Part shown: one piece after another, positions 1 to 6,185 of the stretch
Numbering within the stretch: the stretch's first letter is position 1
How the letters are laid out: each line of letters begins with the position of its first letter
Source: CAYJBP01 sp964368605
GTDB taxonomy: Bacteria > Bacillota > Dehalobacteriia > UBA4068
NCBI GenBank assembly: GCA_964368605.1
Contig: CAYJBP010000121.1
Location: 1 to 6,430, forward strand
Direction of reading: 5' to 3'
Length of the DNA: 6,430 bases
The notes under the pieces: generated by a model
Told to the model about the DNA's origin: nothing
Database searches by the model: none
What the model saw: the letters and a program-made list of their open reading frames with translations, nothing else
Translations under genes and position numbers: made by a program

Positions 1-21
1 TTGCTTTATTAAACTCGCCAG

Positions 22-55
22 AAATTCTCGGCCAAAGAACGGCCAAGAATTTTTT
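22..55 (+). terminator. Intrinsic terminator of the gene upstream of secA
   Basis: Bases 22-33 pair with 41-52 in a 12-position stem that has one C-A mismatch (29/45). The loop is 7 bases and the stem runs into six T residues (50-55). The GGCC/GGCC core with an A/T lower stem and a T-run is the normal shape of a Rho-independent terminator. A TAA at 10-12 lies just upstream and could be the stop codon of the preceding gene, but too little of that gene is present to identify it. The terminator implies that secA starts its own transcription unit, although I could not find a convincing -35/-10 pair between 56 and 91. Confidence 0.62.
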
Positions 56-91
56 ATGGCACAAGCTAAAGGTTTTATTTTAGTAGTTAAT

Positions 92-97
92 GAGAGG
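92..97 (+). promoter_or_regulatory. Ribosome binding site fixing the secA start at TTG 106
   Basis: GAGAGG lies 8 bases before a TTG at 106, which is ideal spacing. An in-frame GTG at 97 overlaps this same site and has no purine-rich match at a usable distance upstream. The site therefore favours UUG at 106 over GUG at 97. The resulting start, MNFLKKLFD, resembles the short hydrophobic-basic N-terminus usual in SecA proteins. Confidence 0.6.
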
Positions 98-105
98 TGC
101 TTAAT

Positions 106-2724
106 TTGAATTTTTTGAAAAAACTTTTTGACAATAATAACAAAGACATCAAGCGATATAATAAGATTTTGGCCGAGATTAATGCCCTAGAGCCAAAAAT
201 AAGCGCTTTAAGCGATAGCGATTTGCAAAATCAAACCAATATCTTTAAAGAGCAAATTGCCCAAGGTGCTACTTATGATCAAATTTTGCCGGAGGTTTTT
301 GCCACAGTTAGAGAAGCCGGCAAACGTGTACTAAATATGCGGCATTTTGATGTGCAGATGATTGGCGGCATGACCCTATCCGAAGGCCGCATTGCCGAGA
401 TGAAAACAGGTGAAGGTAAAACCTTAGTGGCTACTGCCCCGGTTTATCTTCATGCTTTATTTGGCAAAGGCGTGCATGTAATTACCGTTAATGATTATTT
501 GGCTAAGCGTGACAGCCAATGGATGGGACGAATTTACCGCTTTTTGGGCATGGACGTCGGCCTTTGCGTGCATGGCATGAACTCGGCCGAAAAAAGGCAA
601 GCCTATGCTGCCGATATCACTTATGGTACCAATAATGAGTTTGGTTTTGACTATTTGCGTGATAATATGGCCTTTTCGCAATCCAAAATGGTGCAAAGGC
701 CGCTTTATTATGCCCTGGTAGACGAGGTAGACAGCATTTTGATCGACGAAGCCCGTACCCCGCTTATCATCTCCGGCCCGGCCGATAAGCCCACTGCCGT
801 TTATGATCAGGTTGCCAGGGTTATCCCTCGTTTGCGCAATGAGGAGGATTATAATCTTGACGAAAAGCAGCGCACGGCTGCCTTAACCGAAGAAGGTGTG
901 GCCAAAATTGAGCAGGCTTTAAATATCGACAATTTATATGATGATCAGCATAATGAGCTTAGCCATCATGTTAACCAGGCCTTAAAGGCGCATACTTTAT
1001 ACAAAAAAGATCGCGATTATGTGGTTAAAGATGGCCAGGTAATCATCGTAGACGAATTTACCGGCCGTTTGATGTTCGGGCGTCGATACAGCGAGGGCTT
1101 GCATCAATCTATCGAGGCCAAAGAAGGCGTTAAGGTCGAGCGTGAAAGCCGTACTTTGGCTACCATCACCTTCCAGAATTATTTTAGAATGTATGAGCGC
1201 CTAGCGGGCATGACCGGTACAGCCCGTACCGAAGAGGACGAATTCCGCAAGATTTATGGCTTGGATGTAGTGGAAATTCCCACTAATTTGCCGATGCAGC
1301 GCAAGGATGAACCTGATATTATTTATCGCACCGAGGCCGGCAAGTATGAGGCCGTGGTGGAAGATATTATTAAAGAGCATCAAAGCGGCCGCCCGATTTT
1401 GGTGGGTACGGTTTCGATTGCCAAATCCGAGCATTTAGCCAAGCTTTTGCAAAAGCGTGGCCTGCCGCATCAGGTGCTTAATGCCAAATATCATGAAAAA
1501 GAGGCCGAAATTATCGCCCAAGCCGGCCATCAAAATGCAATCACCATCGCCACCAATATGGCCGGCCGTGGTACCGATATTATGCTGGGCGGCAATCCCG
1601 AATTTATGGCCAACCAGGAAATGGCTAAAAATAGCGAGCATGAATACAGCGATCAAGAGCGTAAAGATTTAATCGAAAGCTATCGCAGCCAAACCCAAGC
1701 CCAGTACCAGGCTGTTAAGGATATGGGTGGCCTATATATTATCGGCACCGAACGCCATGATAGCAGGCGTATTGATAATCAGCTACGTGGTCGTGCCGGG
1801 CGTCAGGGCGATCCGGGCACTTCTCGCTTTTATATCTCGTTAGAGGATGATTTGGTGCGGCATTTTGGCGGCGAAAGTATCCGCAATATCATGGATAAGG
1901 TGGGCATGAGCGATGATACCGCTATCGATTCGGCTATGGTTAGCCGCTCGATTGAGTCGGCGCAAAAACGGGTGGAAGAGCGCTTTTTTGATATCCGTAA
2001 AACTGTGCTTAATTATGATGATATAATGAATCAGCAAAGGGAAATCATCTATAAAGAGCGTCGGCAGGCCTTGGAAGATAAAAATACCCATCAAAGCGTG
2101 CTGGGCATGATCGAAACAAGTGTTATCAGCTTAATCGAACCTTATGCTACAACAAGTGCCTTCCCCGAAGAATGGGATTTACCGGCCTTAATTGGCGAGA
2201 TGGGGCCTTTAATTCCTCAGCCTTTGCCCACAGAGGACGAGCTAAAGCGTCTAACTAAAGAGGAAATTGAACAATTGCTTAAAGATAAGGCTTTTAGTCA
2301 TTATCAGCAAAAAACCGAGCAATTGGGCGAAGAAGTTATCAAGCAATTGGAGCATACCGTAATTTTGCGCACCGTAGACAGCAAGTGGATGGCACATTTA
2401 GATGCGATGGATCAGCTGCGCCAAGGCATAGGCCTAAGAGCCTATGGCCAGCGTGACCCCTTGATTGAATATCGCAATGAAGCCTATAATATGTTCCAGG
2501 AAATGATTACCGAAATTCAATATGAAGTATCGCGCTTATGCCTATTTGCCGAGATGGTCGAAAAACCCAAGGAGCATGCCGGCACTACCAATCGTGGCCA
2601 AAGTGCGCCTGCCAAAAAGCAGCCGATTCGCAAGGCCGAGGCCGAAAAAATCGGCCGTAATAGCCCTTGCCCTTGCGGCAGCGGTAAAAAATATAAGAAT
2701 TGTTGTGGATCTTCTAATAATTAA
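106..2724 (+). CDS. secA: Preprotein translocase ATPase subunit SecA
   Basis: SecA is the peripheral-membrane ATPase that pushes unfolded preproteins through the SecYEG channel. Numbering from TTG 106 (872 aa, in the usual 800-900 range), the sequence shows Walker A GEGKT at 102-106, the DEAD-type motif II DEVD at 206-209 followed by SILIDEARTPLIISG, a preprotein cross-linking region at about 225-370, and a second nucleotide-binding domain with TNMAGRGTD at 483-491 and QLRGRAGRQGDPG at 559-571. The helical scaffold and two-helix-finger block follows (W761 onward: HLDAMDQLRQGIGLRAYGQRDP). The tail is a complete SEC-C zinc motif (C855, C857, C866, C867), the part that in characterised SecAs contacts SecB or ribosomes, joined by a Pro/Lys/Ala-rich linker. 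An alternative GTG start at 97 would add three residues. All catalytic motifs are intact. No second secA is seen here. The gene is flanked by hairpin terminators on both sides, so it may be monocistronic. Confidence 0.98.
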   Translation: MNFLKKLFDNNNKDIKRYNKILAEINALEPKISALSDSDLQNQTNIFKEQIAQGATYDQILPEVFATVREAGKRVLNMRHFDVQMIGGMTLSEGRIAEMKTGEGKTLVATAPVYLHALFGKGVHVITVNDYLAKRDSQWMGRIYRFLGMDVGLCVHGMNSAEKRQAYAADITYGTNNEFGFDYLRDNMAFSQSKMVQRPLYYALVDEVDSILIDEARTPLIISGPADKPTAVYDQVARVIPRLRNEEDYNLDEKQRTAALTEEGVAKIEQALNIDNLYDDQHNELSHHVNQALKAHTLYKKDRDYVVKDGQVIIVDEFTGRLMFGRRYSEGLHQSIEAKEGVKVERESRTLATITFQNYFRMYERLAGMTGTARTEEDEFRKIYGLDVVEIPTNLPMQRKDEPDIIYRTEAGKYEAVVEDIIKEHQSGRPILVGTVSIAKSEHLAKLLQKRGLPHQVLNAKYHEKEAEIIAQAGHQNAITIATNMAGRGTDIMLGGNPEFMANQEMAKNSEHEYSDQERKDLIESYRSQTQAQYQAVKDMGGLYIIGTERHDSRRIDNQLRGRAGRQGDPGTSRFYISLEDDLVRHFGGESIRNIMDKVGMSDDTAIDSAMVSRSIESAQKRVEERFFDIRKTVLNYDDIMNQQREIIYKERRQALEDKNTHQSVLGMIETSVISLIEPYATTSAFPEEWDLPALIGEMGPLIPQPLPTEDELKRLTKEEIEQLLKDKAFSHYQQKTEQLGEEVIKQLEHTVILRTVDSKWMAHLDAMDQLRQGIGLRAYGQRDPLIEYRNEAYNMFQEMITEIQYEVSRLCLFAEMVEKPKEHAGTTNRGQSAPAKKQPIRKAEAEKIGRNSPCPCGSGKKYKNCCGSSNN

Positions 2725-2737
2725 TTTGTATTTAAGC

Positions 2738-2764
2738 CTAAAAGGGGGCTAGCCCCCCTTTTAG
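2738..2764 (+). terminator. Intrinsic terminator between secA and prfB
   Basis: An 11-bp perfect stem, CTAAAAGGGGG (2738-2748) with CCCCCTTTTAG (2754-2764), closes a 5-base loop 13 bases after the secA stop codon. The A4-G5 / C5-T4 layout is typical of an intrinsic terminator and, being symmetrical, could work on either strand. The T-tract is short (TTTT, then AGATTTCTATTT), so some read-through into prfB is plausible. No clear promoter is visible in the 30 bases between this hairpin and the prfB ribosome binding site. Confidence 0.65.
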
Positions 2765-2808
2765 ATTTCTATTTAGCAGCCGAATCGATTAATATAAGGA
2801 GCAAAAAA

Positions 2809-3928
2809 ATGAGTATTATTCTCCTTGATGAAATAAAGGATATTTTAAGCAATTGCCAAATGAGGATGGCAGATTTAAGGGGGTCTCTTTGACATTGCTG
2901 CCAAGCAAAATGAAGCAGCGGCTTTAGAAGAACAAACTTTTGCCCCCGATTTTTGGAATGACCGATCAAAAGCGCAAGAAATTATTGATTTGCTTAATAA
3001 AAAGCAAGATTTGATTAAAAAGTATCAAACTCTGGAGCATGATTTGGCCGAAGCCGAAACAATTTTTGAATTAATGACCGAAACCGAGGATAATGAATTG
3101 GCCAAAGAGGCCGGGCAAATTCTTAAAAATTTAGAGCCAAAATTGGCGGCCTTAGAATTATCCTTGCTTTTAAGTGGCCCTTATGATCAAAATGAGGCGA
3201 TAATGTCTTTACATGCCGGTGCCGGTGGCCTAGAAGCCCAGGATTGGACGGAAATGCTCTTAAGAATGTATACCCGTTATGCCGAGCGCCATGGCTATAA
3301 AGTGGAGATTTTGGACAGTTTATCTGCCGATGAAGGTGGCATAAAAAGTGTAACTTTAGGCATAAATGGCCTTAATGCCTATGGCTATTTAAAGGGCGAA
3401 AGGGGAGTGCATCGTTTGGTGCGGATTTCGCCTTTTGATACGCAAAGCCGACGCCATACTTCTTTTGCCTCGGTGGATGTGATGCCCAAGGTAAGCAGTG
3501 AAGATGCGGTGCAGGTAGAGGCCGATGATTTGCGCATCGATACTTATCGTAGTTCGGGCAAGGGAGGCCAGCATTTAAATAAAACCGATTCGGCGGTGCG
3601 GATTACCCATTTGCCCAGCGGCATTGTGGTGCAATGCCAAAACGAGCGTTCGCAGCATATGAATAAAGAAAAGGCCATGCAAATGTTGCTGGCTAAATTA
3701 TTGGAGCAAAAAATTAGAGCCCAAGAGCAAGAGCTTGCCGCTTTACGGGGCGAGCAGCAAGAAATTGGCTGGGGCAGCCAAATACGTTCTTATGTTTTTC
3801 AGCCTTATCGCCTGGTAAAAGACCATCGCACCAATACCGAAATCGGCAATACCGATGCGGTTATGGATGGCGAATTAGATGCTTTTATCGGCGCTTATTT
3901 GCGCAAATATATTAATACCGACTTTTAG
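2809..3928 (+). CDS. prfB: Peptide chain release factor 2 (RF2), with programmed +1 frameshift
   Basis: RF2 reads UGA and UAA stop codons and triggers peptide release on the ribosome. The true start is ATG 2809, behind AAGGAG at 2796-2801 with a 7-base spacer. Frame 0 gives 27 codons (MSIILLDEIKD... ending LRGSL) and then UGA at 2890-2892. A +1 shift on CUU-U resumes at GAC 2891 and stays open to TAG 3926-3928, giving 372 aa, against about 365 for known RF2s. In the joined protein, the codon-recognition tripeptide SPF lies at about 207-209 and the catalytic GGQ at about 252-254, both close to their E. coli positions. SPF, rather than the PxT of RF1, identifies the protein as RF2. The region after the shift contains the expected N-terminal helical domain with the family motif FAPDFWND. 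A search without frameshifting finds only a truncated 312-aa product from TTG 2990, which should not be taken as the gene. prfB probably heads an operon with the three genes that follow. Confidence 0.97.
2878..2893 (+). promoter_or_regulatory. RF2 programmed +1 frameshift site
   Basis: The sequence AGG GGG TCT CTT TGA C has an internal Shine-Dalgarno-like AGGGGG (2878-2883), a 3-base spacer, the slippery CUU (2887-2889), and UGA in the poor UGAC context (2890-2893). It differs from the well-studied E. coli site (AGG GGG TAT CTT TGA C) only in the spacer codon. In the known mechanism, low RF2 makes the ribosome pause at UGA, the internal Shine-Dalgarno pairing pulls it forward one base, and full-length RF2 is made. 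High RF2 terminates at UGA, so the level of RF2 sets its own synthesis. Confidence 0.96.
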
Positions 3929-3940
3929 GCGGAGGTAAAT

Positions 3941-4714
3941 ATGGCTAATTCTGATTTGCAGGCCAAAAGCAATCTTTTAAAAGACCGCTTTGAGCAGGAA
4001 AGGAAAAAGTTCAAATTTTTGGCAAGACGCTCAACAATGATAATTTTATTTATCATTTTTGGCTTGATTTTTTTACAAATATTCCTTCCTTTTGCGGCCG
4101 AATCGGCTATTCGCCGCAGCTTAGGCGAGGCCTTGGCCGCCGAGAGTATCAGTGCCGATTTAAAGGCTGTACCGGTATTTAAAATTTTTGCAGGTAATGC
4201 CGATAGCCTGGATATCACTATTACTACTAATCAGAATAGTTTGCTTAATTTAACAAAACTAGAGGCCGTATGGATGCAAAATAATGTACTTGATTATTTA
4301 CGCAATGGCCAATTGATGAGCACCGAGGCCCAGCCCACATATTTAAGTTTATACTGGACAGAAGCGACCCTAGTTAAATATTTAAATAGCTTACAAAGCC
4401 AAATTTTGATAAGTGGCATTACTATTGGCGAGCAAAGTTTAGATATTATTGGCCGTATTGATTTAGTCGGCAAACAGCAAACCATACTTTTAAATTGCAA
4501 GCCGCAAATTACCGATCAACAAATACAATTAAAGCTAAATAGCTGGCAAATGGAAGAATTAATTATGACCGATCAGCTTGAAAATCGCCTTAATGAAGCC
4601 CTAACTTTTAAACCTAGCCTAGCGCCATTGGCCTGGGATTTAAACTTAGAGCAAGTAATAATTGATCAGCAACAATTAATAATTTATGCTTTGGAAAACA
4701 GGGAAAATTTATGA
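3941..4714 (+). CDS. Membrane-anchored DUF2993/LmeA-like protein
   Basis: This 257-aa protein starts at ATG 3941, 5 bases after GGAGG (3931-3935) and 12 bases after the prfB stop. A charged cytoplasmic stretch (about 1-30, basic at KKFKFLARR) is followed by one hydrophobic segment at about 31-52. This looks like an uncleaved signal anchor, leaving about 200 residues outside. The start of the outer part (AESAIRRSLGEAL, then a short spacer and VPVFKIFAGNADSLDITI) has the pattern of DUF2993/LmeA proteins: a short amphipathic helix, a 'fPf...l.G..d.v.i' strand region, and a C-terminal half of alternating beta-strand-like repeats. In mycobacteria LmeA binds phospholipid and supports lipomannan elongation; that role should not be transferred here. 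A lipid-binding envelope role is an inference from the fold pattern. No catalytic motif is visible. Its end overlaps the next gene by ATGA, suggesting translational coupling. Confidence 0.7.
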   Translation: MANSDLQAKSNLLKDRFEQERKKFKFLARRSTMIILFIIFGLIFLQIFLPFAAESAIRRSLGEALAAESISADLKAVPVFKIFAGNADSLDITITTNQNSLLNLTKLEAVWMQNNVLDYLRNGQLMSTEAQPTYLSLYWTEATLVKYLNSLQSQILISGITIGEQSLDIIGRIDLVGKQQTILLNCKPQITDQQIQLKLNSWQMEELIMTDQLENRLNEALTFKPSLAPLAWDLNLEQVIIDQQQLIIYALENRENL

Positions 4715-5001
4715 TAGAGTATCAACAATTAATAATGATTTTAGGCGGATATTATACAAGCTTAAGCCTATTGCTATTTGCCTTAATGGGCTATGATAAG
4801 CATTGTGCTAAAGCCGATAAACGCCGCTTACCGGAAAAACGCCTATTACTTTTAGGCGTAGTCGGTGGCATGATTGGCGGCCTTTTGGGGATGAAAATTT
4901 TTCATCATAAAACTCGCAAATCTTATTTTAGTTTAATTTATATTTTAAGCATTGTTTTGCATATATCAATTATTTTTATCGTATATAAATATCTACTTTA
5001 G
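4711..5001 (+). CDS. DUF1294 family small membrane protein
   Basis: This 96-aa protein has three hydrophobic segments, at about 7-27, 44-64 and 73-93. Between the first and second lies a basic loop with the DUF1294 signature: YDKHCAKADKRRLPEK (28-43), then GGMIGGLLGMKIFHHKTRK (52-70). These match the family's conserved YDK...A....RipE..L pattern and its GG..G..lGm..f.HKt.K pattern. DUF1294 proteins have no established function; the family is usually a short domain alone or fused to a cold-shock domain, and no fusion is present here. The start ATG at 4711 overlaps the preceding TGA (ATGA), with a weak AGGGA 6 bases upstream, so translation is probably coupled to the LmeA-like gene. The family call is firm; the role is unknown. 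Confidence 0.88.
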   Translation: MIEYQQLIMILGGYYTSLSLLLFALMGYDKHCAKADKRRLPEKRLLLLGVVGGMIGGLLGMKIFHHKTRKSYFSLIYILSIVLHISIIFIVYKYLL

Positions 5002-5006
5002 GTTAC

Positions 5007-5012
5007 GAGGAG
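5007..5012 (+). promoter_or_regulatory. Ribosome binding site fixing the phosphoesterase start at ATG 5018
   Basis: GAGGAG, 5 bases before ATG 5018, is a strong site. The reading frame is open further back to an ATG at 4952, but that start would lie inside the DUF1294 gene. The residues it would add (MFCIYQLFLSYINI...) are a frame-shifted reading of that gene's last transmembrane segment, and no ribosome binding site precedes it. The phosphoesterase core motif ADLH also begins only a few residues after 5018, as expected for the family. Confidence 0.88.
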
Positions 5013-5017
5013 AAATT

Positions 5018-5740
5018 ATGGCTGTTTATGGTTTAGCCGATTTGCATTTATCTTTGGCTGCCCCTTTTAAAAGTGGTGAGCTAATCAATGCTTATAAGCC
5101 CATGGATATTTTTGGTAATCATTGGCAGGATTATTGCCAAAAAATATATGATAATTGGTGCGCAATTATTAAGCCGGATGATTATGTTTTGGTGGCCGGT
5201 GATATTTCCTGGGCAATGACCATGGACGAAATTTTTTGGGATTTTGATTTTTTGCGTCAGTTGCCGGGTAAGATAATTCTTAGTAAGGGTAATCATGATT
5301 ATTGGTGGCAGGGTATTGGCCAATTACGTCGCGAGCTGCCGCCCAATTGTCATGCCCTGCAGTATAGCAGTTATGATGCCTGCGGCAAAACGGTTTGTGG
5401 CAGTAGGGGGTGGCTTAGCCCCGATCATCCTGATTATAAGCCTTCTGAGGATGATAAAATTTTCGCGAGGGAAGTATTAAGAATGACGATGGCCTTAGAG
5501 GAGGGAGCTAAGCTAAACCAGCCTTTGGTGGCGATGTTACATTATCCGCCTTTAAGCGTAGGTGATGCCGATAATGAGATGTTGGCTTTATTGAGCAAGT
5601 TTGGGGTAGAAATATGTTTATACGGGCATATCCATGGCTTTGAGGCCAAAAACCTACCTCCGGCCGAGTACCAAGGTATAAAAATGATAAATATAAGTTC
5701 GGATCGCCTAAATTTTAAACCAAAGCTACTGTGGGAATAA
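5018..5740 (+). CDS. Calcineurin-like metallophosphoesterase (COG1768 type)
   Basis: This 240-aa protein contains a complete set of metallophosphoesterase metal-binding motifs in order: D8-x-H10 (ADLHLS), GD at 61-62 (VLVAGDISWAM), GNHD at 91-94, H175 (MLHYPP) and GHIH at 203-206. Such enzymes use a two-metal centre to hydrolyse phosphomonoesters or diesters. GDISWAM followed by LPGKIILSKGNHDYWW, with the aromatic run after GNHD, is characteristic of the COG1768 'predicted phosphohydrolase' group, whose natural substrate is not known to me. There is no signal peptide or membrane segment, so it is probably cytoplasmic. It lies 16 bases after the DUF1294 stop on the same strand and is likely the last gene of the prfB operon. 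Nothing suggests decay. Confidence 0.92.
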   Translation: MAVYGLADLHLSLAAPFKSGELINAYKPMDIFGNHWQDYCQKIYDNWCAIIKPDDYVLVAGDISWAMTMDEIFWDFDFLRQLPGKIILSKGNHDYWWQGIGQLRRELPPNCHALQYSSYDACGKTVCGSRGWLSPDHPDYKPSEDDKIFAREVLRMTMALEEGAKLNQPLVAMLHYPPLSVGDADNEMLALLSKFGVEICLYGHIHGFEAKNLPPAEYQGIKMINISSDRLNFKPKLLWE

Positions 5741-5756
5741 ATTAAAAGTTTTTGCT

Positions 5757-5778
5757 TTTGCTTTTTTCAAAAAGCAAA
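5757..5778 (+). other. A/T-rich hairpin after the phosphoesterase gene
   Basis: TTTGCTTTTT (5757-5766) is the exact reverse complement of AAAAAGCAAA (5769-5778), separated by only TC, so the top pairs must open to form a loop. It lies 16 bases after the stop codon. It might end the operon transcript, but no T-tract follows (GGTCTTAATC) and the stem has only two G-C pairs, so I do not call it a terminator. Confidence 0.4.
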
Positions 5779-5797
5779 GGTCTTAATCTTTAGATCT

Positions 5798-5894
5798 TTA
5801 TCTTTCAATTATTTATACTAATGGCAACATCTATTAGCTAAAAATACTTAAGCAAAAGCAGGTGTTGCTTAGAATTGATAAAATTGAAAGATAA
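5798..5894. repeat. 13-bp perfect inverted repeat enclosing a 71-base segment
   Basis: TTATCTTTCAATT (5798-5810) is the exact reverse complement of AATTGAAAGATAA (5882-5894). Inside it a smaller hairpin, TAAGCAA (5849-5855) with TTGCTTA (5865-5871) and a 9-base loop, makes a nested structure. Both outer edges are flanked by CT, which is too short to count as a target-site duplication. It could be a folded RNA element, a degenerate MITE-like remnant, or chance in A/T-rich DNA. It has no coding content. Confidence 0.5.
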
Positions 5895-5899
5895 CTGCT

Positions 5900-5926
5900 A
5901 TTTTTATTTGCTACGCAAATAAAAAT
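5900..5926. repeat. 12-bp perfect hairpin with a TAC loop
   Basis: ATTTTTATTTGC (5900-5911) pairs perfectly with GCAAATAAAAAT (5915-5926) across a 3-base loop. The right-arm 12-mer occurs again, identically, at 6114-6125 inside the minus-strand terminator. The 9-mer CTACGCAAA at its centre (5911-5919) is repeated at 5935-5943. No T-tract follows on either strand, so termination is not the obvious role. Confidence 0.55.
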
Positions 5927-5940
5927 GAAGTGCTCTACGC

Positions 5941-6079
5941 AAAGCAAACCAGCAAGTAAAAAGTTAGCTTAAGAAAGCAAAGTTAGATATAATAGATGAA
6001 AGCAAAGTTAGATATAATAGATGAAAGCAAAGTTAGATATGAAAGAAAGCAAACCTTTTATCGTAAAGATAAGCAAACC
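5941..6079. repeat. Dispersed AAGCAAACC motif, three copies
   Basis: AAAGCAAACC occurs at 5941-5950 and 6046-6055, and AAGCAAACC again at 6071-6079. They flank the 25-base tandem repeat, whose units begin with the related AAAGCAAAG. The function is unknown. Simple low-complexity drift is possible, but the exact 9-base match in three places close together is notable. Confidence 0.4.
5974..6040. repeat. 25-base tandem repeat, about 2.7 copies
   Basis: Units at 5974-5998 and 5999-6023 are identical, and the first 17 bases of a third copy (AAAGCAAAGTTAGATAT) follow at 6024-6040 before the pattern breaks. Each full unit contains TATAAT within TTAGATATAATAGATG. No matching -35 element lies about 17 bases upstream, so a promoter is not supported. 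Because 25 is not a multiple of three and no long frame crosses it, the array is not protein-coding. Perfect identity suggests recent slippage duplication. Confidence 0.88.
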
Positions 6080-6096
6080 AACTATTAAAAAGCCTT

Positions 6097-6145
6097 AAAA
6101 AAGGGTGACTATAGCAAATAAAAATATTTGCGATAGTCACCCTTT
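6097..6145 (-). terminator. Strong intrinsic terminator, minus-strand orientation
   Basis: AAAGGGTGACTAT (6100-6112) pairs perfectly over 13 bp with ATAGTCACCCTTT (6133-6145). After one A-G mismatch, GCAAATA (6114-6120) pairs with TATTTGC (6125-6131) around an AAAA loop. Read on the minus strand, the GC-rich base CCC runs straight into six T residues (complement of 6097-6102). On the plus strand only TTT follows. This favours termination of a transcript arriving from the right, that is, a convergent gene beyond 6430. It may also stop the prfB operon from the left. Confidence 0.72.
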
Positions 6146-6161
6146 ACTTGCATCATCATAA

Positions 6162-6180
6162 AAGCTACGGTTTTTAGCTT
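6162..6180. other. Small 6-bp hairpin
   Basis: AAGCTA (6162-6167) pairs with TAGCTT (6175-6180) across a 7-base loop. On its own it is weak. It is listed because the AGCTA/TAGCT word recurs in the hairpins at 6338-6373 and 6382-6414. Confidence 0.3.
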
Positions 6181-6185
6181 GATAT

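Noticed and set aside
2..109. Open frames at the left edge (frame 2 to TGA 107-109, frame 3 to TAG 81-83) as the 3' end of an upstream gene
   Set aside because: A terminator hairpin with a six-T run at 22-55 crosses both frames, and neither translation resembles a protein I recognise. A TAA at 10-12 in the third frame is a likelier end for the upstream gene, but three codons are too few to annotate.
2769..2969. Minus-strand 66-codon frame over the prfB start
   Set aside because: It lies opposite the real prfB 5' region, has no family signature, and its hydrophobic end is the complement of A-rich DNA.
2990..3928. prfB starting at TTG 2990 as a 312-aa protein
   Set aside because: This start has no ribosome binding site and loses part of the RF2 N-terminal domain; the frameshifted product from 2809 is complete and has the canonical recoding site.
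4952..5017. N-terminal extension of the phosphoesterase to ATG 4952
   Set aside because: It lies within the DUF1294 gene, has no ribosome binding site, and its hydrophobic residues are a shifted reading of a transmembrane segment. ATG 5018 has a strong site.
5985..5996. Promoter at TATAAT inside the tandem repeat
   Set aside because: No TTGACA-like element lies at the right distance and no gene follows within several hundred bases on the plus strand.
5974..6079. CRISPR-like array from the repeated AAGCAAA units
   Set aside because: The units are directly adjacent with no spacers, are only 25 bases long, and no cas gene is near.
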